Shown: piece by piece, positions 25,285-37,604 of the stretch | Layout: the number at the start of each line of letters is the position of its first letter | How positions within the stretch are numbered: position 1 is the stretch's first letter | Assembly: GCF_028769735.1 (NCBI RefSeq) | Contig: NC_088173.1 | Coordinates: forward strand, 62,528,421-62,592,420 | Source of the DNA: Zonotrichia leucophrys gambelii | Lineage: Eukaryota; Chordata; Aves; Passeriformes; Passerellidae | Length of the DNA: 64,000 nt | Direction of reading: 5' to 3' | Position numbers and translations under genes: made by a program | Notes under the pieces: generated by a model | The model's database searches: none | What the model was told of the DNA's origin: nothing | What the model saw: only the letters and a program-made list of their open reading frames with translations

Positions 25285-26615
25285 TTGAATGTCTTAAATC
25301 TATGGGGCCTTTTGGGTTTCATCCCAAAGTACTGAATGATCTAGTCAGTGTTATGGCAGATATCTTGATCATTTACCAATGGTCTTAGGAGGCTGGGGAC
25401 ATCCCCACTGACTGAAAACTAGTCAACGTTGCTCCAATTTGCAAGAAAGGCACAAAGAAATAGAAGAGAGTTAGAACACAATGGAATAGAATAGAAAACA
25501 TCACAGGAATATTTCTTGATCTTGACTTTGGTAAGGCTTTGACACAGTCTTACACAAAATCATTGTTGCTCTTGGTTTGATGGATGGACTTCTAAATGGA
25601 TGGAACTGGCTGAATGGCTGCATCCAATGTTGCAGTTCCTAACTCTATGTCCAAATGGAGATCAATAGCAAGTGAAGTCCCTCAGGGTTTTGTGTCAGGA
25701 CTGATACTTTTGAATATATTCATCAATGACATAAAGGGATTAAATACAGCCTCAGCAAGTGGTTGGATGACACTGAGTGATGCAGTTGATATTCTAGAAG
25801 GAAGGGATGCAATCCAGAGGGAACCTTGACAGACTTGAGGATTGGTATAATGTGAACCTCATGAAGTTCAACAAGGAAAAGTGCAAGACCCTTTTCTGGA
25901 TTGGGCAAATCCCCAATATCACAACAGACTGGGGGATGGATGGATTAGGAGCAGCCATGCTGAGAAAGGAATTAGGGATATTGGTAGATGAAAAATTACA
26001 TGTCTGCTGACAAGGTACACTTTCAGGACAGAAAGCCAGTCATATCCTTAGCTCATGAAAAGAACTGTGGCAGCCAGCTGAGGGATGAAGTTCTTTCCCT
26101 ATACTCTGCTCTGGTGAGGTGCCTCCTTGAGTGCTGCATCTGACTTGGGGGCACCCAGGACATAAAAACATGGATCTGTTAAAGTGGACCCACAGTAATG
26201 CCATGAAAATAATGAGAAATAATGAGAATGATGAAAGACCTCTCTGTGAGGAACAGGCTGAGAGGTTTGGGATTGCCTAGCATAGTACAGAAAAGGTGGG
26301 GGTGGTGACCTTATTTTGTCCTTTCAATATTTAAAGGTGAATGCTAGAAAGATGATTTTTTTTTTTTTTAATGATGGCCACCTGTGATAATACAAAACCT
26401 AACAGATTAAAATTAAAAGCATTGTCAGGCACTGGAACAGGTTGCCCAGAGAAGCTTTGAATTCCCCATCATTAGAAATGTTCTAGGTCAAGCTGGATGG
26501 GACTTTGAGAAATTTGATCTAGTGGAAGGTGTCCCTGCCAATGGCAGAATTTTGGAGCTGTGTGGTTTTCAAAGGTACTTTTCAACCCCAAACCATTCTA
26601 TGATTTTACAATTCT
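25285..26615 (+). mobile_element. CR1 LINE, long 3' part with RT-domain remnants
   Basis: This is the longest CR1 copy in the window, about 1.3 kb, 5'-truncated and reaching the true 3' end (AACCATTCTATGATTTTA near 26590-26608). The 5' part holds degraded reverse transcriptase coding sequence. The 3' part holds the usual C-terminal and UTR landmarks, including GGAACAGGTTGCCCAGAGAA near 26434 and GTGTCCCTGCCAATGGCAGA near 26528. Several frameshifts and stops break the coding part and a T tract interrupts it near 26358. It lies about 150 bp after the end of a partial LTR in the same orientation. Confidence 0.88.
25614..26010 (+). pseudogene. CR1 reverse transcriptase, broken remnant
   Basis: Two plus-strand frames in different phases (25614-25829 and 25807-26010) carry neighbouring parts of the CR1 reverse transcriptase. 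The first contains EVPQGFVSGLILLNIFINDI, the conserved RT region with the PQG motif. The second contains LMKFNKEKCK and ELGILVDEKL, typical of the segment further toward the C-terminus. The phase change near 25807-25829 and flanking stops show it cannot encode an active enzyme. In an intact element the protein primes reverse transcription at the target site; here it is only a fossil. Confidence 0.88.
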
Positions 26616-27540
26616 AAAACATAAAAATGTGAAGCTCATTCTTTTTGCCCTTTCCACACTGTAATAGATTCCATTTCCCTTCTCTTTCTCTGTGTTGTAA
26701 AACACAGTATAAAAAACAAGTTACAGATTTCACTGGAAAAAATATTCTAAAACTATCTTCTGCGAATTTACTTTTGGTGTCAGTGGTTCATGTTAGCAAT
26801 TTAACTATATATAGTGTATCTGTTATCACTTCATGTAGTGTTTCAAGTATAGTTGAAAAGATTACACTAGAATACTCCAGAACTGCCACTTTGACTGGTA
26901 CTTGGAGCATTACTGTACTGCAGTTTTCACAAATACTATTATTTACATTGATACAATGGTACTTAAAATACCCATTCTTCTCATAATGTGTTGTGAGAAT
27001 GTATAACAAAGCAGTGCTTCTGTCTAAGGAGAAATTTCAGCACAAGATTCTAGCTGAAAGCCACTGTATCTATCAAACCCTGAGAGGAAAAAAATAGAAA
27101 AAAACAAGCCAAGATAATATGTAGAATCTCTTATTTAACTCTCGTGTATGCTACATTAAATTTCCAAACCTCATTTACATTAGTTGAACTATCCATTGCA
27201 ATTCATTTACAATTGAAAAATTACTCCAAAGATAGTGTACAGTAATGTTCAAAATAATTCAAGTTTAATACCTAGTTTAGCTTTTCTGAACCATGTTTAC
27301 TGCAGAAATACAATCCAGCTTCTCAGTCTGCTATGAAGATCATAGAAATAGCTATTATTCTTGGAGACATCAAGTCCTTAAAGGGAATTTGAACAATTTT
27401 ATGCAGTTATTTTCATATGATATTTCAAATACAAATCTAGTGTTATTTTATAATCTATGTTAATGAATTATTTCATATGTTGTGGTATCAAAAATTAGCA
27501 GGTAGTAACTACAGAAGGTTAATAAATTATTTTACCAACT
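26616..27540. other. Unique AT-rich non-coding sequence
   Basis: Nothing recognised. The open frame at 26645-26986 (plus, 113 codons, threonine/serine-rich) has no family motif and overlaps a minus-strand frame. I treat it as chance. Confidence 0.5.
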
Positions 27541-28127
27541 TGAGCTAGAATACAGTGAATTTTATTCATTGCAGATTGCATGGTGCTATGTTTTTGATTT
27601 GTGACCGAGGCAGTGTTGAAAACACACTGGTGTTTGCATTGTTGTTGAACAATGCTTACTTTAAGTCAAGCTTCATCCACGCATGCTGCCCAGCCAGTGA
27701 GCAGTCTGGGTATGCAGGAGAAGCTGAGGAGACACAGCTGGAACAGCTGACCTAAACTGACCTAAGGGATACCCCATACCACATTGTGTCATTCTCAGCA
27801 ATAAAAGATGTGGAGAAAAGGAGGAAGGAGGTGATGTTCTGAATACAACGTTTGATTGCCCAAAACTGTTTGTCCCTGCTACATGTGGTGAGTTCTGCTT
27901 TCCTTGGAACATCTGATCATCTCCCTGGTGATGGTAAGCAGTGAATCAATTCCTTATTTTGGTTTGCTTTCATGCACAGTTTTTGCTTAATCCTCTAAAC
28001 TGTCCTATCTCAGCCTTCCTCCTTATCTCAGCCTTCACCAATCTGATTCTTTTCCCCATTGCATTGTGAGGGAAGAGAGCAAGTAGCTGTGTGGTGCTGA
28101 GCTGCCTACTGGGGTGAAGCTACAACA
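27541..28127 (+). mobile_element. 5' LTR of a truncated avian endogenous retrovirus
   Basis: It begins TGAGCTAGAA and ends CTACAACA, about 587 bases. In order it carries the family landmarks: GTGAATTTTATTCATTGCAG, TGGTGCTATGTTTTTGATTT, GACCTAAACTGACCTAAGGG, the degraded pre-TATA region CATTCTCAGCAATAAAAG near 27792, a region ending in CTATCTCAGCC, and the terminal CTGTGTGGTGCTGAGCTGCC. The sequence directly after the end resembles a retroviral primer-binding site and leader, so I call this a 5' LTR rather than a solo LTR. Confidence 0.8.
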
Positions 28128-28563
28128 ATCCTTTATGGAACCCAAGGTGAGTCTTGAAGGGTTTGTGATAAGGACAGATTTCAGTGCGATAGACTGAATT
28201 TATAGCTGCTGAAACTGTTCAGCTATTAACTGCTAGTCTCCTGTGCTTGCCATGGGGCTTGCTTGCCTTATTGTATATAAATGTCTAGAGCTTGTTAGTG
28301 GCTGCTTTCACTATTTTCTGTATTGCTTATCATACTACTGTGCTATGCCTGCAAACACTTTGATAACAGCAACAGCAATCTGCCTTGGTTAGCAGAGGGA
28401 CAGGGAATTTTTGCTCTTCCTGCGCTGCTGTACTGGACAGGCTGGAACTTGAATCAGAACGCCAGCTAAAGGGATTAGGGCCTGTGGAGAAGTCTGCATG
28501 GGCACAGGGATAACTCATAGGTATTTGTGTCCATCTAAAAGGCCATTTCAGAGCATTCCAATG
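28128..28563 (+). mobile_element. Retroviral 5' leader remnant with possible primer-binding site
   Basis: Directly after the LTR, TGGAACCCAAGGTGAGTC at 28136-28153 starts with TGG and, by my own alignment to a remembered lysine-tRNA(1,2) primer-binding site, agrees at about 13 of 18 positions. The roughly 400 bases after it are more GC-balanced and include a TTGTATATAAATG element near 28272. No gag, pol or env frame is recognisable. Together with the partial LTR that follows, this suggests that most of the internal region has been deleted. The primer-binding-site call is inference. Confidence 0.5.
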
Positions 28564-28777
28564 TCCAGAGTTATAGTGTTTGTCTTCTCAAGTAGCTGCT
28601 AGGCATGGGGAAACCATGCTTTCCCTTAAAAAACATCTGCCTGCAATAAGCAGTGGTGAATGAGTTCCTTACATTGCTTTTCTTATGCATGCAGCTTTTG
28701 CTTTAATAAGCTTAAGCAATCAGGGAGTGTTAAGCAGCTCTGTGGTGCGTAGCTGCCTGCTGGGGTTAACTTAAACA
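28564..28777 (+). mobile_element. Partial second LTR (3' portion) of the same family
   Basis: Beginning near CCAGAGTTATAGTGTTTGTC, it has the downstream half of the LTR: CTGCCTGCAATAAGCAGTGG, GAATGAGTTCCTTACATTGC, GCATGCAGCTTTTGCTTTAA and the end CTGCCTGCTGGGGTTAACTT, terminating at TTAAACA. It ends like the LTR at 28127 but lacks the upstream half and has a small internal deletion. The simplest reading is the 3' LTR of a provirus whose internal region and U3 were lost in one deletion. Confidence 0.7.
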
Positions 28778-31576
28778 ATTAACAGTGACTTTAAAGTTAG
28801 AATATTTCTTTATTTTCTGTTTTTCTATTATTGTTCAAATGTGTTACTTTGTTGAGCTTTCACTCTCTTCATGTCCAACTTCTGATAAAATTGCAATGAA
28901 ACAGTGACCCTGTGTTAAAGAGATGAGTTTGTTACTATGGTGATGGCTGAATAATTACAAACTAAGAGTCTGACTTCATTGTTAAACTGAAATTACAGAT
29001 GTTTTATAAGGTATTCCACCTGTATTTAGACATCTCAAGTAAACTTTTGATCTTATCTTCCGTGAAAAACTAACTGATTTTAAATGTTTGAGCTTGTTTA
29101 ACAGATGAGTAATGATGGGAGGAAAGAGAAATGCTAGCAATGGCATTTCACAAAGCCTGCTTAGGCATATTCAGAAAGTTTGTAGTAGAGCAGACGTGTG
29201 AATTATAAAACATGTAATCTAGGGCCAACTCTATTATGGCGGAATTGTTTAGCATCCTAAATAAATTAATAAAAGACAAATATCTGAGTTTGTGATCCTG
29301 TTACCACTTTCCATGAGGCATTCTTAAGGATTCTTAGAAAAAAAAAAGACAGAGTTTCATTGTTACAGATTGAACAAATTTATAATTCTTTGTAAGTTAT
29401 TTCAAGTGTTGATGTCTTTGGTTCCATTTGTGTTTTGTTAATATACACATTTTAAAACTACAAATAAATGTTTTCTACCATTTTTAAAAATTCTTTGTGA
29501 ACTCAATGTAAGTATTTTTAAATTATTTTAGATCATATGAATATAGAAAGAAAGTTAAAAAAATTGGGGAAGCTGTGTCTATCAAGTACAAAAAAATTAA
29601 TGAATGAATGAATGTTACATGTAAAACCTCCTCATTTTGTTATCATTACACTGTACTTAAACTGATCTGCATACCAGGGAGCATTAGCTGAAATGCAATT
29701 TTCAGTATAATGAGACAATCAGACTTAATAGAATGTAACAGGATACAAAATACTTTGTTCTTTTGTATCAGCTGTGTTTTAACCTTATCAGAAAGTCAGA
29801 TCAAAACTACTATTCAGTAATTTGAAATGCATATAGCATAAAATAAAATACAAATGTCCCTTTAGGGACCTAGAATTAGTGTTTTCAAATAGAAGATTAA
29901 AGACAGTGAAAAGATGCCTTTGAATTCAAAGGCTCAGTTGCAATAACACTGATTTCAGTTCTGGTATTTCAAAGAACATAATTCATACTATCTTGAACAA
30001 TTATGTTCTTAGGTGAGAAAGGTATTTAAAAACTGTTGTCAGATCTTCTTGCTTTTTCCATTAATGGTACAGGACAATCAAATTTCTCAATCATTGTATG
30101 TCAGATACTGAAAGAATGCTGATGTTTTTAACATTGGTATGTGGAAAACAGAAGCAATCTGAATTAAATAAGACAAAACTTAAGATGCACCATGAAAGTC
30201 TATTTTGTCATCTGTTATCTCCTCCATAAATGAAATATGTATGATTATTATCGGTAAGGGGACAACGTACTTTTCAAGGCCATTGCTGATTTACTTGTAT
30301 ATTCAGTATGTGAACAAAATTAAGAAAGTATGATATAATTCTTTCTATTTTGGCTATATAGATCTTTTCCACAAATAGACTGATTTTCTTGGTTTATTGC
30401 CTTATGAGAAATCAATACAGCAATTGTCATAGGTGAATTAAAAAAATTGTCTTCTTCAAGTGTTGTGCCATGTTTATTTTTAAAAACCTACAAAACTAAC
30501 CTTCCTATTATGATTGCTACCCAAATTATTTACAAATACTGAGGAAACCCTGTGTTTGGTGAGATTGTATTGTAGTACATATTCTATAAACACAATTTTT
30601 AAAAATAGTCTCTTCCTCAAGTAGATAACAAACTTATGGAACTGTTTTATAGAGGCAAATGTCTATGGAACATTTGCACGTGCAACTGATCTGTTTTTAT
30701 TCAAAGTGCTTTGCCAACAGAGAACTTGAATGATGGTTGGGTTACTCAGGCTACTTCCCTACAGCTATACTTAGCTGTGTATATTGTTTGTCTTACACCT
30801 AATTTTTCACTTTCGAGATAATACTGACTCAAATACTCAATGCTATTTTGACATGGATTCCTGAAGACTAAATGTGCTTTCTGTGGTTACTGATACACTT
30901 CACCCTGGCAGAATGCAAATCATTTAACAGCTGTTTTGAACATCTTGTTCTAGGCTCAAGTTGCCAATATGACATTAACTAGAGATTTTTCTATTAAAAA
31001 GATTCTCCTCTGATTTAGGCATCATGAAAAAAGCAAAAGGCTGGTCCTCATGGTAGTTTAGTTCTTTTTACAGAAAACTTGTTTTCTTTTATTATTCTAT
31101 TATTTTTTTTTTTAATTTTGCTTGTGTCTTCACAGTTTTCATAATTATTTATCTTTTCTTTCTACCATTTTTCTTTTTTATTACTTTGGCATTAATATTT
31201 TTACATTTAAAATATAAGTATTGACTGAAAACAAGGAAAACTTTATTATCTGAATAACTACTATATTGTGTCTTCTTACAATAAACATTCTTTTCAACTC
31301 CTTACAGATCATTTTTAAAGAAAAACTCAAGGGAGAGAAAAAAATTTCGAAGTATCACATTATATTTTATTTGTTAATGAGGATATGCTTAATATATGAT
31401 TCCTAAGATCCTTTTTGATTATTCACATGTGTGTATTAGAACAGATGATCCCATTAGGAGATACCATCATCTCTTTGGCTGTTGTCTTCAGAGGAACATA
31501 AATTCAAGTTACTAAAAGTTCAGCTTCTACTTACTGAATATTTCTTAGCTGTCACAGAAATGAAACCATGGCTGCA
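28778..31576. other. Unique AT-rich non-coding sequence
   Basis: About 2.8 kb with no gene and no recognisable repeat. (GAAT)n-like ATGAATGAATGAATG occurs near 29600. Confidence 0.5.
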
Positions 31577-31692
31577 TCTGCTCCTCATCAAGCAATCTGG
31601 TCCAGTGGGAGGTGTCCCTGCCCATTGCAGGGGGCTTGGAACTCAATGCTCTTAAAGGTCTCTTTTAACTCAAACTATTGTATGATTCCATA
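31577..31692 (+). mobile_element. CR1 LINE 3' terminal fragment
   Basis: About 115 bases with the CR1 tail landmarks GGTGTCCCTGCCCATTGCAG, GGGGCTTGGAACTCAATG, AAAGGTCTCTTTTAACTC and a degraded terminal repeat ATTGTATGATTCCATA. It is a severely 5'-truncated insertion. Confidence 0.85.
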
Positions 31693-34274
31693 CGCTGTTG
31701 CTAACTCTTTCATTTTTGTTCTGCAGATTTTACTTTTTACTCCAGAAAGCCAAGCTCAAAGAAAATAAACACTAGTCCCTGAAGTTCATTATAAATATCT
31801 GATAGTATGTGTCAACAGGGATTTAATAACCAATAAATTTCTTTTTTTCTCCCAGTAAGTTACAATGTCATCAGAAACAAGAATGGATGGGGAGCTTTAG
31901 GGGATCTCACTGAAAGGGTAATACTAAGAAAAAAACATGCTGAAAATCATCATCATCATCATTGACACCTCCCTCATTTGGGGGACCCCACAGGGGAGGA
32001 TGTGTACCCATGTTCCCTGTTGCTTATAACTGCTTTTACCATTTCCTATAGGCATTTTCCCCCTTAACTCCTTTCTGTCTGTCTCTCATTCTCTCTCCTT
32101 TAGTTACTCCAAGGTAACCTTCATAATTATGGTTCAGGTATGCCATCAACTACACATTCTGCTAATAAATGTTCATATATATGAACTGAATATGAATAAT
32201 ATTCTTTATGCAAAAAGCATGTATTTAGTTAGAAAGTCACAATTATTTTGTGAGCTAAATGAGAAGACAGTTGCAGTATGTATTGTTATTATCTATTTCT
32301 CATCAGCCTTTTAATGCTGTTTAAAATGGGCAAGTACTGGTTCTAGCTGTCTCAACTAGGCATTTTATTTCAGTGTCATGCTTTTAATTTTGTTAAAACA
32401 ATTTTGTCTATTACACCCCTGAAGCAATAAATCATCCAGCTTCCCTAATTGCCCTTCCTGTCATTTGAGAATTTCAACAGAAATATAAGAAACGCCCACC
32501 TCTTTTGATCAGATCAAAGATTCCTTTAAAAGCTTGTATACTGATTTATCATCAGGAAAAGACATGCTTTGCCTCTGTATTTTATTACTTATTTGCTTAT
32601 TTAGCTTTTATGCATTTTCTCAGAAGGCTTTTTCCCTCTTTTCATATTAAATAAGGTCATACCTTGTTAAGAGGAAAAAAATTCTTAAAGCTTAGATATC
32701 TAATCTATTGACTTGAAAGGAATTTTTACTGTAAATTATGCAGGTATACTTATACATTAGCTTACAAATATAATTCCATATTTGATTTATATGATGAAAG
32801 CTGTTGAGTAAGGGAATAAATTACTTCCTAATTCTGTTAGAGAAAGATTCAATTCTATGATTATCACTATTAATTAGTACAGGACACATACCATATCTTC
32901 ACTTTAGAAAGTGTATTGTTTTCCAATTAGTTAGTGGTCATTCTAAATATATGTGGAATATATTTTCTCTTTTTCTTCCCTCTTCCCCTGACTTTTCCTG
33001 CATTTTTGCATGAGACCTCTTGTTATGACTAAACAGTATTCTAAAACTGCAAAAATAAAATGCAACAGTGTTTTTGATTGATCTATAGAAATACATATAG
33101 AAAAGTTATTTTTTAATATATTTTTATGGTACCTTAAAATATATACACTAAGATAATCCAATTAAACAAAACAAAATACATTATGTAAAATTACCTGGAC
33201 ACCTTTGAAAGCAAGGTACTATATGTAGTGGTTTTAGTACTATATTTATGTATTTTGTTACAAGATATTACAGTGGTTAAAAATTGCTAAGGTGTATCTT
33301 TTGCTTTTTAGGTATCTACTAGATAGATGTAAGAATAATGTGTGAATCATAAGGACATAAGATTGAAATGAAAGTCTGTCAAAAGAAGGGGAGTAAGACA
33401 CTGTGTAATTTGTCTTGCACAGGTGAATTCCATCTTTCTGGTATCTGAAGATATTTAAAAACTGGAGAAAATAAAAGAATTCCCTCTACCATTCTCTGCA
33501 AGAATTTGAAGCAGATGAATAAACAGAATAAAGGAATGGCTGAGTATGTCTTGGTGAAACACTATCAAGACTTTGGTCAAAATTAGGCTGAACATTCACT
33601 CTGTGCATTTGAAAATTCTTGTTGAGTAGAAATGAATCAATGGTAAGTACAGGGAATATCACACCTTGGAGTTCTACAACTCCATTCCATAACAGATCTA
33701 TTGCCTGCAAACTCGGAGAGCTACCAGCTGCCTGTTTTCAAGACAACCAGACCAGGCTTCCCACAAGCTGACAGTGCAATTTAGCAACAACATGGATACC
33801 ACCTTTAGAAAAAGACTAGGCAGTTTAATACTCATTTCAGGACATATTTGAGTCTGAATTGTTTTATTTCTTTTCAATTATGATTTTTTTCCTCCTGACC
33901 CAGCTTTTTTTTTATGATGTTTTTGTTTCCAGAGGTTCAATGTTAGACAAAATAGAGACATAAAAGATAAAACACAAGCTCATCACCATTTCTTTTTAAG
34001 TTAAATGAAATATTGTCATTTAAGCACCAAGCAACAATCACAATGGCGCTGTGTCATCAATAATCATTTGTTCCTTCACTTGCTCTTAAGGAGGATCCAT
34101 TTCCCACTGACATTAATAACTAAAATGCAGCTGTTTTCAAGGAAAATAAAGGAAGCAGGTGTCTTTAGCATTCAGGTTGTCACATGCATTGAAAATGTGG
34201 AATGAAAAAGGTATTTTTATCAGAAAAAAATCTAGTCATAAATATAATCCAAAAAGTAAACTCGACATCTATCT
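31693..34274. other. Unique AT-rich non-coding sequence
   Basis: No gene is recognised. There is a short (CAT)n run, ATCATCATCATCATT, near 31950, followed by a pyrimidine-rich stretch to about 32120. Frames of 60-74 codons are without motifs. Confidence 0.5.
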
Positions 34275-34383
34275 ATCAAAACCAAACAAAACAAACAAAA
34301 TCCAAACAAATAAAAAAAAAAAAGCCCAAAACTCACACTCAAAAAACATCCCCAAAACACCAAAAAAAAAAAAAATCACCCTC
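34275..34383. repeat. A/C-only low-complexity tract
   Basis: About 110 bases of plus-strand sequence made almost wholly of A and C, with AAAC, AAACC and CCAAAAC words and two long A runs. It is very like the tract at 4403-4580. The lysine/asparagine-rich frames across it are artefacts. Confidence 0.8.
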
Positions 34384-35984
34384 TACGATAATTGTTGTCC
34401 TGTCTTACTCCAATAGTTTTTCCCTTTACCTTTGTTTCTGCTGATTAATAAAAAGATAGAGATTAAATGGCCATTTTTCTTAATAAAAGAGTCTTGAAAT
34501 TATTTTTTTTTACACCCATAAGTGTTTTGAATTTTGTAATTTAAAAACTTAGATTAAAATACACCAAGGATTAATAGAAAGTGGCAACAAAACTTGCAAC
34601 AAAAAATTCAGATGTTTTATTTTCTATATTAATATTTATAACTATTTTGCAAAAGAGATATCATAGATATTGCATATTAAATCTATATTCATTGAAAATA
34701 TATATATAAATATAATACTTTGTATTATTATATATAAAATAATTATATATTTTTATAACTACTGTTGAATATAGTAGTTGAAATTAAGCAATAATTAAGC
34801 TTGGCAGGAGCATAAGCATAGTAAATATTTTGTTTCATCTGTCTTTTGCTTGAATTAATGTTTAGCATAACTTTTCCACCACATTGTTTCAGTATGCTTA
34901 ATAAAAAATTGTTATAATCGATAAAAAATTAATATGAAAATGAAAAGAAAATTGGCTCTTTCACTCATCTTAGAAATGTTAAAATAGTTCACTTTGTGAT
35001 GCTTTTTTTATGTATATTTATGCTGAATATGTATAGTAAGAAAATATTTTAGCAAGCATCAGATCAATTTACTTCCAATATCTTCTATTATTAGACAGTG
35101 TAAAGTACAAAAAAAATCATATAAATGCTTCAATATGTACATATGTACTGCAATAAAATTACAAAAATGTTTTTTTCTTTAAAATCTTTATAAATTACTT
35201 AATTTTCTTTCAAAATATCATTATATGATTTTAAAAAACATATGAATTGTGAACCCTTTCATTTAGAAAAAACAGGACACACTTAGAAGCTGAAGTGAAA
35301 GAATCCAAGATTGTTAGAAGGAATAAAAACAGAAGATGCATGTGAGAAATGAAGGATACAAATGAGTTCTGGTAACACTCTCCTAGTTGAATGTAATGGT
35401 GGTCATTTCCCCCACAGTATTTTAATCATGGACTCTTATTTATGAACAACTAGAATATTGGTGTTCTGTCAGGCAGTTCTATTTTCCATTACTGCAGTCT
35501 CTCATAGACATTTTATGATCATCTGTAAAGCCAGTTGTGTCCGAAAGAAAGCTATCTGCAGTAAATTTATTTATTGAAGGGTTGTAGCAAGACTCTGCTT
35601 TTAGATGTGAAACTTAAATAATCTTTCTTTCAACAAACAAGCTAACCAAAATAAAACTTGCAGATTTTCCATATATTGCCACTGACTCATTTGACCGACT
35701 TTTTCTGATGCTGTGAAACCTGCAGTTTCATTCAGTTATACAGACCAAAGAATACTTCCCATGCTTACTCTCAATTTAGAAGGCCTAGGCTCCTTCAGGA
35801 CTATGCATGGGGAAGAATACAACCTGTATTTCCTATCTCAGCCCATTCCTGTGAACAACAGTTACAGCATAAAATATCAAAAAACTTTAAAACACTGATT
35901 TTTTTCTCTCTACATGTTATAATTTTTCTAACACAGTAAGAGGGACCAATCTGATTTTCCTTTATGCCCCAGCATGTGTAACCC
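34384..35984. other. Very AT-rich non-coding sequence
   Basis: No gene is recognised. The part around 34690-34760 is almost pure A/T with several short self-complementary TATATAA-type words. Otherwise unremarkable. Confidence 0.55.
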
Positions 35985-36225
35985 ATGAGGGGCTGCAGGG
36001 GCTGTGCCCGTGCTGGGAGCGCTGTCCCCGGAGACTCCGCCTGGCAGATCCCTGTGCCGGGGGAACATGCCCAGAAATCGGGCTGTGGAGGAGCTTTAGC
36101 TCATAAAATCAGTGAATGCACCGCCTCTGCAAGCCGGGGTCGTTTTGTTTGGCCAGCAGCAGGGACACGCGGCTGCTGTGCTTGGAAATCGCACCTAACC
36201 TACCACAGGAATGGTCTGTAGACTC
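35985..36225. other. GC-rich island of unknown origin
   Basis: About 240 bases with high G+C and several CpG dinucleotides, sharply distinct from the AT-rich flanks. It holds a plus-strand frame (35985-36221, 78 codons) and an overlapping one (36116-36370), neither recognisable. A CR1 fragment begins about 45 bases after it. It could be a retroviral or LTR fragment, a transposed GC-rich segment or a relic CpG island. I cannot assign it. Confidence 0.45.
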
Positions 36226-36270
36226 AAATGTGAGAATTCATGAATTTCACATGTCTATATTAAAGGCTTA

Positions 36271-36590
36271 TAGAATCATAGAATCGTTTCGGTCAAGATC
36301 ATTATGTTCAACCTGTACCCTAGGACTTCAAAGTCTACTGCTAAGCCATGACTCCCAACATGTCTTTTAAATACTTCTAGGGCTTGTGACTCAACCACTT
36401 CCCTGGGAAATTCTTCCAGCGTTGACAACCTTTTCAGGTTGTCGGGGCTTTTCAGGGAAGACATCTTCCCTTATATCTATTCTAAACCTATCTTGGGGCA
36501 ACTTGAGGCCATTTCCTCTCATCCTATTACTTGTTACATGAGAGAACAGACTGACCCCACCTCGCCACCACTTCCTTACAGCAGGTGCAT
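36271..36590 (-). mobile_element. CR1 LINE 3' fragment
   Basis: The plus-strand left edge TAGAATCATAGAATCGTTTC is the complement of the CR1 terminal repeat. It is followed by complements of the known 3' UTR order: CATGTCTTTTAAATACTTCT, CAACCACTTCCCTGGGAAAT, CTTGGGGCAACTTGAGGCCA, TTTCCTCTCATCCTATTACT and GACCCCACCTCGCCACC. It is one of the better preserved CR1 copies here, on the minus strand and 5'-truncated. Confidence 0.92.
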
Positions 36591-37604
36591 ATGCTTTTTA
36601 TTTGCAGGGGGTTTTGACCTTTTTTCTTTAGCTTTTCTCAGACATTTTAGTCTATTATCAAGTTATAATTTGACCAAGATGTAACACATCAGTACTATAT
36701 CACTGCAATCCACTTGTCTTTAAAATTTCTTTTTATTAAGATCTTGCATAGGACCAAGGACTTTGAACTGCCATAGAAAATGGTTCAAAGGATTATATAT
36801 GAAAGAGACGCCAATACTGGTGTAATAACAAAGGAGAGAAGTGCTCATTGGCTAGAGACAGATTGTACCAGAGAGATTGAAATATGGATGACAAATCACA
36901 TATGCAGGAAAAGATTCCTCACTGCTCCCCTTACAAGCAAACAAAAATCCTTAAAATACCTTTCTTATTTTTTCCTCTTTGGTAGGCTCAGCACTTGTGT
37001 CTGAGAAATTAGTTTGACAAGGCATTTGAGTTTACATATGCCAGGTGATGCTAAGTGGGCAATGAATGTTATTTCTGTCTTGGTTCATGTATTTTTAAAA
37101 TATACTTTATTAAACACATCTACCTTTAAAATGGAAAATACATAATTTATAAATGTATGTACTTATAATGGGAGAGTAGTAGAGCAATCTTCAACAAATG
37201 AGAAATACTTATTCTCTCTGCCACACAAAATTACATTTCTCCATGGAGGGCTCTTCCCTTTCACATGCCAAATCATTGGCTGTCAGGACCATGCTTGGGC
37301 ATGATATACAGAATTCCTGTTGTGGAGGGTCTGACATTTACATTTTCTGCACTGATACTGACCATGCACCTAATCATAGATGCAGACAACAGCTCCTCAC
37401 TCCAGGGAGATAATGCCCTGCAAGCAACCCTCCCACACACTTCTGGTTAATCTCTGACTTCAGCTTAGAAGAAAGAAAAGACAGTATGATGACATATTAA
37501 TCTCTTCATTGACAAAATATTTTGTTTTCTTAATTAAAGTTTCATCAGTTCAATTTATGTCATTAAACAAAAAAGTGTTATTTATTACTTTGTTTAAAAT
37601 GCTC
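36591..37604. other. Unclassified sequence between CR1 copies
   Basis: No gene is recognised. A more GC-balanced part at about 37195-37445 is open in two overlapping plus-strand frames but lacks any motif. Confidence 0.45.

Noticed and set aside
24945..25322. 125-codon minus-strand open frame
   Set aside because: It runs antisense through the 24.8 kb LTR and into CR1. The same antisense peptide (EYPLGQLGSAVP and variants) appears in the LTR copies at 27.7 and 47.6 kb, so it is a repeat shadow.
32835..32862. ATTCTATGATTATC as a CR1 3' end
   Set aside because: Only this short string matches; no CR1 3' UTR landmarks precede it on either strand.
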